Made by a program: the position numbers and the translations under genes
In this document: positions 51,176 to 61,213 of the stretch, one piece after another
How positions within the stretch are numbered: the stretch's first letter is position 1
Layout: the number at the start of each line of letters is the position of its first letter
Assembly: GCF_001189955.1 (NCBI RefSeq)
Contig: NZ_LFLT01000001.1
Coordinates: 1 to 64,000 of the forward strand
DNA from: Herbaspirillum chlorophenolicum
GTDB taxonomy: Bacteria > Pseudomonadota > Gammaproteobacteria > Burkholderiales > Burkholderiaceae_D
Length of the DNA: 64,000 nt
Direction: 5' to 3'
The notes under the pieces: model-generated
Told to the model about the DNA's origin: nothing
What the model saw: the letters and a program-made list of their open reading frames with translations, nothing else
The model's database searches: none

Positions 51176-52300
51176 TCAGGCCTGGCTTGCCGTGGTTGCC
51201 GCCGCGGGCATGTCAGGCATCGGCAACGGCTTGCTGGTGGGGCGGCCGCGGAAGTCGGTCCAGCACAGGCGGTTGAAGTCGTACAGCTTGCAGCGGCGCG
51301 CGGTGTCGAAGTACCAGCGCCACGAGAACTTCTGGATCACGATGCGGCCGGGCAGCATGGTTTCCAGTTTCTTCTGCGCCTGCTTCAGGCGGTACAGCGG
51401 TACGCTCATGTCCACGTGGTGCGCGGTGTGCTCCATGATGTGGTGCAGCAGCGCGCCCCAGCGGCGGCCGAAGGTCAGGTGCACGGTGGTGGAGACGAAG
51501 GGCTGGGCAGCGGCCCAGGTGAGCTTGTCCTGGTACCACGCCACCGAGGTATGCGTGTGGTGCACATAGACCACGAACCCGATCATCGCCTTCCAGAACA
51601 GGATGGGAATGGCGAAACCGGTAATGAACAGGCCCCAGAACGACTGGCCGGTGGCCTGCGCCGCCCAGGCCAGGCCGGCGATCCACGCCGCCGCCGCCAG
51701 GCTGACCAGCAGACCGTCCCACATGAACTCGGCGCGGCGGGTAGGCATCTGCTTCTTCGAGGGGAAGTACATGCGCTTCCACCACATATCCACCATGTAG
51801 TACAGGCCCGGCGCCCAGCCGCTGCGGTAGATGCGCTCCAGGCGCTGGCGCCAGCGCGGCAGGGCGCGGAATTCCTCGATGGTGCGCGGTTGCCAGACGA
51901 AGTCGAACCCCTTCAGGTTGGTGTAGCCGTGGTGCACCACGTTATGGCCGATCGCCCACAGGCTGTATGGCGTCAGCGATGGCATGAACAGGATGCGGCC
52001 CAGCCAGGTATTGAGTTTGCGGTTGGGAGTGAAGCTCTGGTGGCAGGCATCGTGGCCGAGGATGAACAGGCGGCCGATGACGAAACCGGTTGCCATGCCC
52101 AGCAGGATCTTGCCGATCATCCACGGCATCCAGACGATGGCTGCCAGTCCGAGGCCGAACAGGCAGTAATCGATGGCCGACAGCCAGAGCGCGATGGAGG
52201 TGCTGCGCTGGCTGATCGGGATCACCCAGGAACGGATGACCTTGCGGTGCGGCATCGGTGCGCCGGGTGCCACCGGCGTGGTATGCGAAGTTGTCGGCAT
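51176..52300 (-). CDS. Membrane fatty-acid desaturase
   Basis: The 374-residue membrane diiron enzyme has four or more helices and the three histidine boxes of acyl-lipid desaturases: GHDACHQ, HNVVHHGYTN and HTAHHVD. It would introduce double bonds in acyl chains using oxygen. An N-terminal segment of about 20 residues is poorly conserved in type. Start 52300 (MPTTSHTTP) has AGAGG about 10 nt upstream. Next to fnr, so oxygen control is possible, but no FNR box lies immediately upstream. It shares a gap with ompW, which is upstream on the same strand. Confidence 0.9.
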   Translation of the reverse strand: MPTTSHTTPVAPGAPMPHRKVIRSWVIPISQRSTSIALWLSAIDYCLFGLGLAAIVWMPWMIGKILLGMATGFVIGRLFILGHDACHQSFTPNRKLNTWLGRILFMPSLTPYSLWAIGHNVVHHGYTNLKGFDFVWQPRTIEEFRALPRWRQRLERIYRSGWAPGLYYMVDMWWKRMYFPSKKQMPTRRAEFMWDGLLVSLAAAAWIAGLAWAAQATGQSFWGLFITGFAIPILFWKAMIGFVVYVHHTHTSVAWYQDKLTWAAAQPFVSTTVHLTFGRRWGALLHHIMEHTAHHVDMSVPLYRLKQAQKKLETMLPGRIVIQKFSWRWYFDTARRCKLYDFNRLCWTDFRGRPTSKPLPMPDMPAAATTASQA

Positions 52301-52367
52301 CGTGATGGAACCTCTTCTTGCTATGGAACGGTGGAGCAGGTGAAACGCGCGCTTTAGATATGCAACA

Positions 52368-52400
52368 GCGCGACCGGTCATCGGGAATGACCGATCGCGC
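52368..52400. repeat. Inverted repeat between ompW and the desaturase gene
   Basis: GCGCGACCGGTCAT and ATGACCGATCGCGC form a 14-bp stem with one mismatch and a 5-nt loop, 25 nt past the ompW stop. Lacking a T-run, it is a probable but not canonical terminator. Confidence 0.6.
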
Positions 52401-52425
52401 CGCGTCGTGCGTCGGGTACTGGCGA

Positions 52426-53055
52426 TCAGAAGCGATAGCCGACGCCGACGCCGAACAGCCACGGATCGATCTTGACGGTGCTGACCTTGGTGCCGCCGAC
52501 TTTCACGTCGCTCTGGATCTGGGCTTTCTTGAGATCGAAGTTGATCAGCCAGTGCTTGTCGATCTTGATGTCCAGGCCGGCCTGCAGGGCGCCGCCGATG
52601 CTGTGGTTATCCAGCTCGGCCGCGCCGCCCAGCACGTTCACGTTGGAGATGCGGGTGTAGTTGATGCCGGCGCCGACATAAGGCGAAAAGCGCGATTCCG
52701 GCGTGAAGTGGTATTGCAGCAGCAGGGTCGGCGGCAGTTGCTTGAAGCTGCCGATGTTCTGGCCGGAGAGGCGGACGTCGTGTTTCTGCGGATAGGTCAG
52801 GATCAGCTCAGCCGCGATGTTCGGGGTGAAGAAGTAGCTGATGTCGATTTCCGGGATGGTCTTGGAGCTGACGGTCAGTTGGTCCGATTGGGTAGTCACG
52901 CCGGCGACCGGGTCGGACTTGTTGTCGGGGCTGATGTTGACGGCGCGCAGGCGCACCAGCCAGGGGCTTTGCGCTTCCTGCGCGAAGGCGGCGGGAGCGG
53001 CAAAGGAGGAAGCGAAAGCCGCAGCGGCGGCAGCGATGGTCACGAGTTTTTTCAC
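52426..53055 (-). CDS. ompW: Outer-membrane protein OmpW
   Basis: A 209-residue eight-stranded beta-barrel: signal peptide MKKLVTIAAAAAAFASSFAAPAAFA, then SPWLVRLRAVNISPD, PEIDISYFFTPNIAAELILTYPQKHDV and the C-terminal VGVGYRF with terminal Phe. The family forms a hydrophobic channel linked to adaptation to low oxygen and small hydrophobic molecules. A perfect FNR box lies 60 nt upstream, in line with FNR control of ompW in enteric bacteria. Confidence 0.94.
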   Translation of the reverse strand: MKKLVTIAAAAAAFASSFAAPAAFAQEAQSPWLVRLRAVNISPDNKSDPVAGVTTQSDQLTVSSKTIPEIDISYFFTPNIAAELILTYPQKHDVRLSGQNIGSFKQLPPTLLLQYHFTPESRFSPYVGAGINYTRISNVNVLGGAAELDNHSIGGALQAGLDIKIDKHWLINFDLKKAQIQSDVKVGGTKVSTVKIDPWLFGVGVGYRF

Positions 53056-53114
53056 GGCTGTTTACCTGACGAGTGATGATGGACGAAAGGTACGCGTGAA
53101 GTGAGACAGGGACT

Positions 53115-53128
53115 TTGATGCTGATCAA
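53115..53128 (-). promoter_or_regulatory. FNR box of ompW
   Basis: TTGATGCTGATCAA fits TTGAT-N4-ATCAA exactly. On the - strand a TACCTT element (53092-53087) lies at -10 distance for a class II FNR promoter. Confidence 0.87.
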
Positions 53129-53281
53129 GCGGCGGGAATTCGATGGAAACGGAAATGTCGGTGCAATCGGCAAAGATGTAGTGTTTTGCTGCAGGATGAT
53201 GTGCACTTTGCTCGATACGTTGGAGACGGGCAGCCTCGACGTGCTCTTCTGAACACAGAGTTCAATCCCATTGGGAAATGT

Positions 53282-53318
53282 AAAAAGCGGCCCGCAATCT
53301 TGCGGGCCGCTTTTGTTT
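53282..53318. terminator. Terminator of acdS
   Basis: AAAAGCGGCCCGCA / TGCGGGCCGCTTTT with a 4-nt loop; on the - strand a T5 run follows. It lies 24 nt past the acdS stop. Confidence 0.92.
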
Positions 53319-53337
53319 TGCAGGTCCTGCTCGCCGC

Positions 53338-54405
53338 TTATTCCTTGTAACGCGCTTCACGCGCCAGCTTGGTCAGGTTCTCCGGATCTTCGAAGGCCTT
53401 GTAATAGGCGTTCAGCGCCGGAGCGCCGCCGAGGTGGGCGTACAGCACGCGCTGGCCCTTGAAGTGGCCCTTCTTGGCCATGTCGATCAGGCCGTCGATG
53501 GATTTGCCTTCATACACCGGGTCGGTCAGCATCGCTTCCATTTCGGCGGCGGTGCGGATGGCGGCGATGGTCTGCTCGCTCGGCAGGCCGTAGGCCGGGC
53601 CGCTGTAGTCGGGGATGATCTCGATGTCGGCGTCTTTCAACACCACCTTCTTGCCGCCCTTGGAAGCGATCAGCTCGCAGGTGTCGTTGGCGATCTTGGT
53701 GACGGCGCGGCGGGTCATCGCTTCGTCGTCGGCGGTGTCGATGCCGATCACGCGGCGGCGCTTTTCCTGCGCGGCGAAGCCAACCACCATGCCGGCTTGC
53801 GTCGAACCGGTACAGGTCGCTACCACGATGTTGTCGAAGAAGATGCCCAGCTGCTGCTCCTGCATCGCCACTTCATCGGCGAAGTTGGCGTAGCCCAGGC
53901 CGCCCAGCGGGTGGTCCGAAGCGCCTGCAGGAATCGGGTAGGGCTTGCCGCCCTTGGCGCGCACTTCTTCCAGTGCCTTGGCCCAGGTGTCTTTTTCCGT
54001 GGTCGAGTAACCGTAGCCGCCCATGATCGGGTTGCCGCCCATGATGCGGGTCAGCAGGATATTGCCGACCTTGTCGTACACCGGGTCGTCCCATTCCAGC
54101 CAGGTTTCCTGCACGGTGTATGACTTCATGCCGACCGCTGCCGCGGCGGCGCATACCTGCCGCGTGTGGTTGGACTGGATGTTGCCGATCGAGACCAGGG
54201 TGTCGCAGCCCTTGGCCAGCGCGTCGGCCACCAGCCATTCCAGCTTGCGGATCTTGTTGCCGCCGAAGGCCAGGCCGGACGAGACGTCGTCGCGCTTGGC
54301 CCAGATTTCGGTGTCGAGCATCGCGGACAGGCGTTCCAGTTTATGGAGGGGGGAGGGGAAGAAGCCCAGCGTCTTGCGCGGGAACAGTTTGTCGAGTGCC
54401 AGCAT
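53338..54405 (-). CDS. acdS: 1-aminocyclopropane-1-carboxylate deaminase
   Basis: The 355-residue PLP enzyme converts ACC to ammonia and 2-oxobutyrate, lowering plant ethylene. PLP lysine K51 is in GGNKIRK. Residues separating true ACC deaminase from D-cysteine desulfhydrase are present: Y298-E299 in VYEGKS and L325 in LYAHLGG, equal to Glu295 and Leu322 of the Pseudomonas enzyme. The C-terminus is about 15 residues longer than usual. Start 54405 has GGAGC upstream. Divergent from acdR, its usual Lrp-type regulator. Suggests a plant-associated lifestyle. Confidence 0.93.
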   Translation of the reverse strand: MLALDKLFPRKTLGFFPSPLHKLERLSAMLDTEIWAKRDDVSSGLAFGGNKIRKLEWLVADALAKGCDTLVSIGNIQSNHTRQVCAAAAAVGMKSYTVQETWLEWDDPVYDKVGNILLTRIMGGNPIMGGYGYSTTEKDTWAKALEEVRAKGGKPYPIPAGASDHPLGGLGYANFADEVAMQEQQLGIFFDNIVVATCTGSTQAGMVVGFAAQEKRRRVIGIDTADDEAMTRRAVTKIANDTCELIASKGGKKVVLKDADIEIIPDYSGPAYGLPSEQTIAAIRTAAEMEAMLTDPVYEGKSIDGLIDMAKKGHFKGQRVLYAHLGGAPALNAYYKAFEDPENLTKLAREARYKE

Positions 54406-54599
54406 GAGAGTGCTCCGGTTCAGGTTCAGTTCGGGTTCAAAAATGGCTCCGATCCATGTCGAATCGCCGGGATCAACTTTACGCTTGGCGTTTTAAATGG
54501 TGCTTCCGAATTTATGAGATTATCTGGTTTGATAAAGTGAAGAAATTTAGTTTGTCGAAATAAAAATCCTTAAATTTAAAAAATAGGGAAATTTTCATC
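54406..54599. promoter_or_regulatory. acdS-acdR divergent control region
   Basis: A markedly AT-rich 194-nt region. It contains the dyad AGAT-T-ATCT (near 54510) and AATTTA/TAAATTT blocks of the kind bound by Lrp-type regulators. A partial TTGATAAAGTGAA resembles an FNR half-site but does not meet consensus. Confidence 0.55.
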
Positions 54600-56107
<1,508 letters not shown>

Positions 56108-56144
56108 AATGATGGGGATGTGACGTTGCTGTGCAAACGGCAAG

Positions 56145-56177
56145 CGCCGTCGTCCTGACGAAAGTCAGGACCCGGCG
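56145..56177 (+). repeat. 33-bp REP-like palindromic repeat, copy 2
   Basis: CGCCGTC followed by the core GTCCTGACGAAAGTCAGGAC and CCGGCG; identical over 33 nt, in opposite orientation, to the copy at 15238-15270. It lies between the convergent pip and marR-type genes. Confidence 0.85.
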
Positions 56178-56278
56178 GCGTTGAGCGTCTCTCCTGTCCG
56201 CATTCAAAGCGCACAGCTGTCCATCCGACCTGTCAACAATCTCAAGCGATTGCGGCCACGTCCACCGCCGCAATCCGC

Positions 56279-56785
56279 TTACTTTTTCTTGCGCCGGGTA
56301 CCGTCTTCCGGTTTTGCGGCGGCAACCTCTTCCGCCAGCTCCTGCTCCAGTTCCCCCAGCCTGCTGTTGAGCTTGCCCAGCAACTGGGCGAGCTGGGCGG
56401 TTTCCTTCTTGTCCAGAACCTCGAACAACTGCTGCCCAAAGCGTTTGCGCGCCGGTTCGGATGCGCACAACACTTCCTCTCCCAATGGCGTCAATGAGAT
56501 TTGCTTGACCCGGCGGTCGGCGGGATCGACCACGCGTTCGACCAGGCCGTCACGTTCCAGGCCATCGACTGCCTCGGTGATGGTGCGCGGGGCGAAGCCG
56601 AAGGCGCCGGCCAGGTCGGTGGAGCGGACTTTTCCGCTGCGCTGGATGACGGCCATGATCTTGGTGCGCGCGAACGATGCGCCCTGCGCCGCCATCAGTT
56701 TGTCGAGGGTGCGGTGCGAGCGCAGGTAGAAGTCGCGCAGCGCTTCGGCGGCTTCGGTGTAGTCGTTTGTAAAGGTGGTGGACAT
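56279..56785 (-). CDS. MarR-family regulator of the efflux operon
   Basis: A 168-residue winged-helix MarR protein (ASFARTKIMAVIQRSGKVRSTDLAGAFGFAPRTITEAVDGLERDGLVERVVDPADRRVKQISLT) with a long charged C-terminal tail. Start 56785 (MSTTFTNDY) is preferred; ATG 56803 is possible but lies inside the CCATAT-C-ATATGG operator. It is divergent from the emrAB-type operon, 114 nt away, which it presumably represses until a drug or phenolic is bound. Confidence 0.9.
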   Translation of the reverse strand: MSTTFTNDYTEAAEALRDFYLRSHRTLDKLMAAQGASFARTKIMAVIQRSGKVRSTDLAGAFGFAPRTITEAVDGLERDGLVERVVDPADRRVKQISLTPLGEEVLCASEPARKRFGQQLFEVLDKKETAQLAQLLGKLNSRLGELEQELAEEVAAAKPEDGTRRKKK

Positions 56786-56799
56786 AATTTTCTCGGATG

Positions 56800-56812
56800 C
56801 CATATCATATGG
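56800..56812. promoter_or_regulatory. MarR operator
   Basis: CCATAT-C-ATATGG is a perfect odd palindrome lying directly upstream of the MarR gene and within the divergent control region of the efflux operon. It probably serves autoregulation and operon repression. Confidence 0.6.
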
Positions 56813-56899
56813 TACCTCATTAATTCACTCAATAGCCTGTTTCCACTCGATTTGTAAGTAATCCCGGCAACGCCGGGGCCCCCGATATCAGGATAAAAA

Positions 56900-58093
56900 A
56901 TGACAGACGCCACAACAAGCACAGCCGGAGCAGGGCAGGACAACGGCAACAATGGAAGCAACGGCAAGGCCAAGAAACGCATGAGTCCCCGCGCCAGGTT
57001 CATCTTGCGCTCGTTGATGGCGGTCGCGCTGGTCATCATTGCGGCCTGGATCATTTACTACCAGTTCCGCGGCAAATATCTGGAGAGCACCAACGATGCC
57101 TTCGTCTACGCCGACAGCGTGACGGTGGCGCCCAAGGTATCGGGCTACGTCGAGCAGGTGTTCGTGGCCGACAACCAGGATGTGAAGGCCGACCAGCCGC
57201 TGGTGCGCATCGACCCGCGCGACTATTCGGCGCAGGCCGCCCAGTCCAAGGCGCAGATCGATGCCGCCGCCGCCAGTGAAGATGCCGCCAAGGCGCAACT
57301 GGCCGAGCAGAACGCGGCAATCGACCAGGCCAAGGCACAGCTGGCGTCGGCCGAAGAGGATGCCCGTTTCGCCACCTCGGAAGTCGAGCGTTACACGCCG
57401 CTGGCGGCATCGGGCGCTGAAACCCGCGAGCGCCTGACCACGCTGCGCAACCAGATGGCGCAGGCCAAGGCCAGCGTCGCCACCCGCCGTGCCGCGCTGG
57501 ATGCGGCCCGGCTGCGCGTGCATTCGCTCCAGGCCCAGGTGCGCCAGGCCCAGGCCCAGGGCGAGACCGCCAAGGCCCAATATGACGCCGCCAGCGTCAA
57601 CCTCGGGGCGACCGAAATCCGCGCCAGCGTCGACGGCCGCATTGGCGACAAGCAGGTACGCGTCGGCCAGTTCGTCTCGGCCGGCACGCGCATGATGACG
57701 GTGGTGCCGACCAACTTCTACGTCACCGCCAACTACAAGGAAACCCAGATCGGCCTGATGCGCATCGGCCAGCCTGCCGTGATCAAGATCGACGCCTTGC
57801 CCGGCATCGAATTCCAGGGCCATGTGGAAAGCATCTCGCCGGGTACCGGCGCGCAGTTCTCGCTGCTGCCGCCGCAGAACGCTACCGGCAACTTCACCAA
57901 GATCGTCCAGCGCGTGCCGGTGCGCATCGCTGTCGATGCCTCGGCGCAGGATCGCAAGGTGTTCGTGGCCGGCTTGTCGGTGACGGTGGAGGTCAACACT
58001 ATCGCCGCCAAGGACGAGCTGCGCGAACACCGTGAGCGCAACAGCGAAGCCAATGCCGGCGTCGACCAGAAGCCGGCCAGGGAGGTACGTTGA
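56900..58093 (+). CDS. emrA: Membrane fusion protein, EmrA/HlyD family
   Basis: The 397-residue periplasmic adaptor has a short cytoplasmic basic stretch, one helix (about 34-56), a biotinyl-lipoyl half (STNDAFVYADSVTVAPKVSGYVEQVFVADNQDVKADQPLVRID), a long alpha-helical hairpin (about 105-220) and the second lipoyl half (ATEIRASVDGRIGDKQVRVGQFVSAGTRMMTVVPT). It links the EmrB pump to an outer-membrane channel. ATG 56900 follows CAGGATAAAAA. Its end overlaps emrB. Confidence 0.93.
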   Translation: MTDATTSTAGAGQDNGNNGSNGKAKKRMSPRARFILRSLMAVALVIIAAWIIYYQFRGKYLESTNDAFVYADSVTVAPKVSGYVEQVFVADNQDVKADQPLVRIDPRDYSAQAAQSKAQIDAAAASEDAAKAQLAEQNAAIDQAKAQLASAEEDARFATSEVERYTPLAASGAETRERLTTLRNQMAQAKASVATRRAALDAARLRVHSLQAQVRQAQAQGETAKAQYDAASVNLGATEIRASVDGRIGDKQVRVGQFVSAGTRMMTVVPTNFYVTANYKETQIGLMRIGQPAVIKIDALPGIEFQGHVESISPGTGAQFSLLPPQNATGNFTKIVQRVPVRIAVDASAQDRKVFVAGLSVTVEVNTIAAKDELREHRERNSEANAGVDQKPAREVR

Positions 58094-59649
58094 ACGCCGC
58101 TGCCAAACCATCTGCGGGAGCGAGCGGCGAGAAGGCCGATGCCGCCGCCTGGCTGGCGGTGGCGGCCGGCACGCTGGGCGCGCTGATGGCGACGCTGGAC
58201 ATTTCCATCGTCAACTCCTCGCTGCCCACCATCCAGGGCGAGATCGGCGCTTCCGGCACCGAAGGCACCTGGATTGCCACCGCCTACCTGGTGGCGGAGA
58301 TCGTGATCATCCCGATGTCGGCCTGGCTGGAGCGCCTGTTCGGGCTGCGCATCCTGCTGCTGTCGGCGGCCAGCCTGTTCACGCTGTTCTCGGTGCTGTG
58401 CGGCCTGTCGACCACCTTGCCGATGATGATCGTCGGCCGGATCGGCCAGGGCTTCACCGGCGGCGCGCTGATCCCTACCGCCATGACCATCATCGCTACG
58501 CGCCTGCCGCGTTCGCAGCAGCCGGTGGGCAATGCCATGTTCGGTGCCACCGCCATCCTCGGGCCGGTGCTGGGGCCGGTGCTGGGCGGCTGGCTGACCG
58601 AGAACGTCAGCTGGCACTACGCCTTCTTCATCAACCTGCCGGTGGGCGCAGCGCTGATCACCTTGCTGCTGGTGGCGATTCCTTATGAGCGCCCCAAGTT
58701 CGAACAACTGGCCGAGGCCGACTGGCTCGGCATCCTCGGCCTGGCGCTGGGCCTGGGTGGGCTGACCGTGGTGCTGGAAGAGGGCGAGCGCGAGCAGTGG
58801 TTCTCCTCGCCGGATATCCGCTGGCTGGCGCTGACCTCGGTGGTCGGCTTCATCCTGCTGGGCATCGGCCAGGTGCGGGCGAAGCATCCGGTGATCCAGT
58901 TGCGCCTGCTGCGCGACCGCCAGTTCGGTTCGGTGGTGATGATGGCCATGATCGTCGGCGTGGCGCTGTATGGCACGGCCTATGTGATCCCGCAGTTCCT
59001 GGCGGGCATCGCCGGCTACAACTCGCTGCAGTCGGGCGTGATCGTGCTGCTCTCGGGCGTGCCGATGATCCTGATGATGCCGTTCACGCCGATGCTGATG
59101 CGGCGCGTCGATATCCGCCTGGCAGTCGGCACCGGCTTCTTGCTGCTGGCGCTGTCGGCTTTCATCGAGACCGACCTGAGCCCATTGTCATATGGCGGCT
59201 CCTTCATCGCCTCGCAGCTGATGCGCGGCGTCGGCACGGTGCTGGCCATGCTGTTCCTGAACCAGGCGGCGATCCGCTCGGTACCGCCTTCGCAGGCGGG
59301 CGATGCTTCCGGCCTGTACAGCGCGGCGCGCAATTTGGGCGGTTCGCTGGCGCTGGCCAGCATCGCCGTGATCCAGGACCAGCGCCTGTGGCTGCACAGC
59401 CGGCGGCTGGAAGAGAGTCTGTCGGCCAACTCCGAGCTGGTGCAATCGACCATCGCCGCCCAAGGCCACTTGCTGGGCGGGCAGGACACCGCGATCCGCC
59501 TGCTGGGCTCCACCATCCAGGTGCAGGCATTGACCATGACGTACGCCGACCTGTTCTGGCTGCTGGGCGTGGCGATCCTGTGTGTGACGCCGCTGGTGCT
59601 GTTTCTGCGCCCCTTGCCGACCCATGCGGCTCCGGTGACTACTCATTGA
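58090..59649 (+). CDS. emrB: Drug:H+ antiporter, EmrB/QacA (DHA2) family
   Basis: The 519-residue pump has 14 predicted helices and DHA2 hallmarks: LMATLDISIVNSSLPTIQGEIGASGTEGTWIATAYLVAE, WLERLFGLRILLLSA (motif A) and GPVLGPVLGGWLTENVSWHYAFFINLPVG (motif C region). TTG 58090 overlaps the emrA stop (TTGA) with GGGAGG before it. It exports drugs through a tripartite channel with EmrA and the following outer-membrane protein. Confidence 0.93.
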   Translation: MNAAAKPSAGASGEKADAAAWLAVAAGTLGALMATLDISIVNSSLPTIQGEIGASGTEGTWIATAYLVAEIVIIPMSAWLERLFGLRILLLSAASLFTLFSVLCGLSTTLPMMIVGRIGQGFTGGALIPTAMTIIATRLPRSQQPVGNAMFGATAILGPVLGPVLGGWLTENVSWHYAFFINLPVGAALITLLLVAIPYERPKFEQLAEADWLGILGLALGLGGLTVVLEEGEREQWFSSPDIRWLALTSVVGFILLGIGQVRAKHPVIQLRLLRDRQFGSVVMMAMIVGVALYGTAYVIPQFLAGIAGYNSLQSGVIVLLSGVPMILMMPFTPMLMRRVDIRLAVGTGFLLLALSAFIETDLSPLSYGGSFIASQLMRGVGTVLAMLFLNQAAIRSVPPSQAGDASGLYSAARNLGGSLALASIAVIQDQRLWLHSRRLEESLSANSELVQSTIAAQGHLLGGQDTAIRLLGSTIQVQALTMTYADLFWLLGVAILCVTPLVLFLRPLPTHAAPVTTH

Positions 59650-61112
59650 TGAACATCATGCAAACGACAACACTTCACACTCACTGCATTCCGCGCCTGG
59701 TTGCGCTGGCGGCTGCCGCCTTATTGGCCGGCTGCGCCCTGGGGCCCGACTACGCCGGCCCGCCGGACGCTGCGCCGCATGCCGCGCAGAACGGGCATTT
59801 CGTGCGCGGCGACGCGTCATCCACGGCGGCCATGCCGTCCAACCGCTGGTGGGAGGGTCTCAACGATCCGATCCTCAACAGCCTGGTGCAGCGCGCGCTG
59901 GAGGCCAACCCCAACCTGGGTGCGGCGCGTGCGCGGCTGCAGCAGTCGCGCGCCGCGCTCAACCTGGAACAGGCTAATGCACTCCCCAGCGTGGGTGCAT
60001 CGGCCCTGGCGGCGCATGCGCGCCTGCCGCCGCTGAACCTTGGCGGTTTGTCCAGCTCTTCCGGTTCATCCACCAGCGCCAACCTGTATAGCCTGGGGTT
60101 TGACGCCACCTGGGAAGTGGATCTGTTCGGCGCCCACAAGCGTTCGATACAGGCCGCGGGCGCCAGCGCCGAAGCCGCCCAGGCCACGCTGGCCGATGTG
60201 CAGGTCAGCCTGGCGGCTGAAGTGGCCAATGCCTATATCAACCTGCGCGACCGTCAGCAGCGGCTGGCATTGGGCGATGAATCGATCCGCGCGCAGGAGC
60301 AGATGCTGGGGTTGACCAGCCAGCGCGTGGAACGCGGCACCGCCTCCAGCCTGGACCTGATCCGCATGCAGAACCAGCTTGACGGCACCCGCGCCGACCT
60401 GGTGCCGCTGCAGGCGGATAAAGAGGCTTACCTGAACCAGCTCGCCACGCTGGCGGGCCAGGAACCTGGCGCACTGGATGCCGAACTGGCATTGGCCGCG
60501 CCGGTACCCTTGCCGCCGGCCGAAGTGGCGGTGGGCGATCCGACCTCGCTCTTGCGCCGCCGTCCCGATATCCGGGCCGCCGAGCGTACGCTGGCCGCCG
60601 ACACTGCCAAGATCGGGCAGGCCGAGGCGGCGAAGTATCCCAGCCTAAAGCTGTTGGGCATCATCGGCCTGGGGGGAACGCATCCTTCCGACCTGACCAG
60701 GCTGGATGACTTCGCCGCCATCGGTGCGCCCATGCTGAGCTGGAACTTCCTCGACTTCGGCCGCGCCAGGTCGCGCGTCACCCAGGCCGAGCGTGTGCGC
60801 GATGAAGCCGAAATGAAGTATCGCCAGACCGTGCTCGACGCATTGCGCGATGCCGAGGATTCGCTCTCGCGCTTCCGCTATGGACGCGTGACCGTGGCCA
60901 CCGTGGCGCGCACCAAGGTGTCGGCCGACCGCGCGCTGGAACTGGCGCGCCAGCGCTATGCGGCAGGCACCGGTACCCTGATCGACGTGCTGGATACCAC
61001 GCGCCAGCAGATCACCGCACAGCAGAACCTGCTGCAGGCCGAGGCGGCGTTGACGCGCAGTTTCGTCGGTATCCAGAAAGCGCTGGGGCTGGGGTGGTCG
61101 GACGAGGGCTAA
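59649..61112 (+). CDS. Outer-membrane efflux lipoprotein, OprM/NodT family
   Basis: The 487-residue TolC-like channel is a lipoprotein: signal peptide ending in LLAGC, then GPDYAGPPDAAP and NRWWEGLNDPILNSLVQRALEANPNLGAARARLQQSR typical of the RND/NodT family. Two coiled-coil repeats follow, including VANAYINLRDRQQRL and LRRRPDIRAAERTLAADTAKIGQAEAAKYPSL. TGATG overlap with emrB. The lipid anchor is normal for this family. Completes the three-gene efflux system. A strong terminator follows. Confidence 0.94.
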   Translation: MNIMQTTTLHTHCIPRLVALAAAALLAGCALGPDYAGPPDAAPHAAQNGHFVRGDASSTAAMPSNRWWEGLNDPILNSLVQRALEANPNLGAARARLQQSRAALNLEQANALPSVGASALAAHARLPPLNLGGLSSSSGSSTSANLYSLGFDATWEVDLFGAHKRSIQAAGASAEAAQATLADVQVSLAAEVANAYINLRDRQQRLALGDESIRAQEQMLGLTSQRVERGTASSLDLIRMQNQLDGTRADLVPLQADKEAYLNQLATLAGQEPGALDAELALAAPVPLPPAEVAVGDPTSLLRRRPDIRAAERTLAADTAKIGQAEAAKYPSLKLLGIIGLGGTHPSDLTRLDDFAAIGAPMLSWNFLDFGRARSRVTQAERVRDEAEMKYRQTVLDALRDAEDSLSRFRYGRVTVATVARTKVSADRALELARQRYAAGTGTLIDVLDTTRQQITAQQNLLQAEAALTRSFVGIQKALGLGWSDEG

Positions 61113-61155
61113 TCCGGGAACTCTCGACTGGCATTGCCCAGTATGCGCACCATAG

Positions 61156-61192
61156 AAAAAGCCGTGACGGAAAATTCCGTCACGGCTTTTTT
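61156..61192. terminator. Bidirectional terminator
   Basis: GCCGTGACGGAA / TTCCGTCACGGC with a 2-nt loop (AA) and T-runs on both sides, between the efflux operon and the convergent LysR gene. Confidence 0.93.
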
Positions 61193-61213
61193 CATTGAAC
61201 CGGACAAAGATTC

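Noticed and set aside
54515-54540. FNR box in the acdS-acdR region (TTGATAAAGTGAA)
   Set aside because: The second half-site does not match ATCAA, so it fails the consensus used for the four accepted sites.
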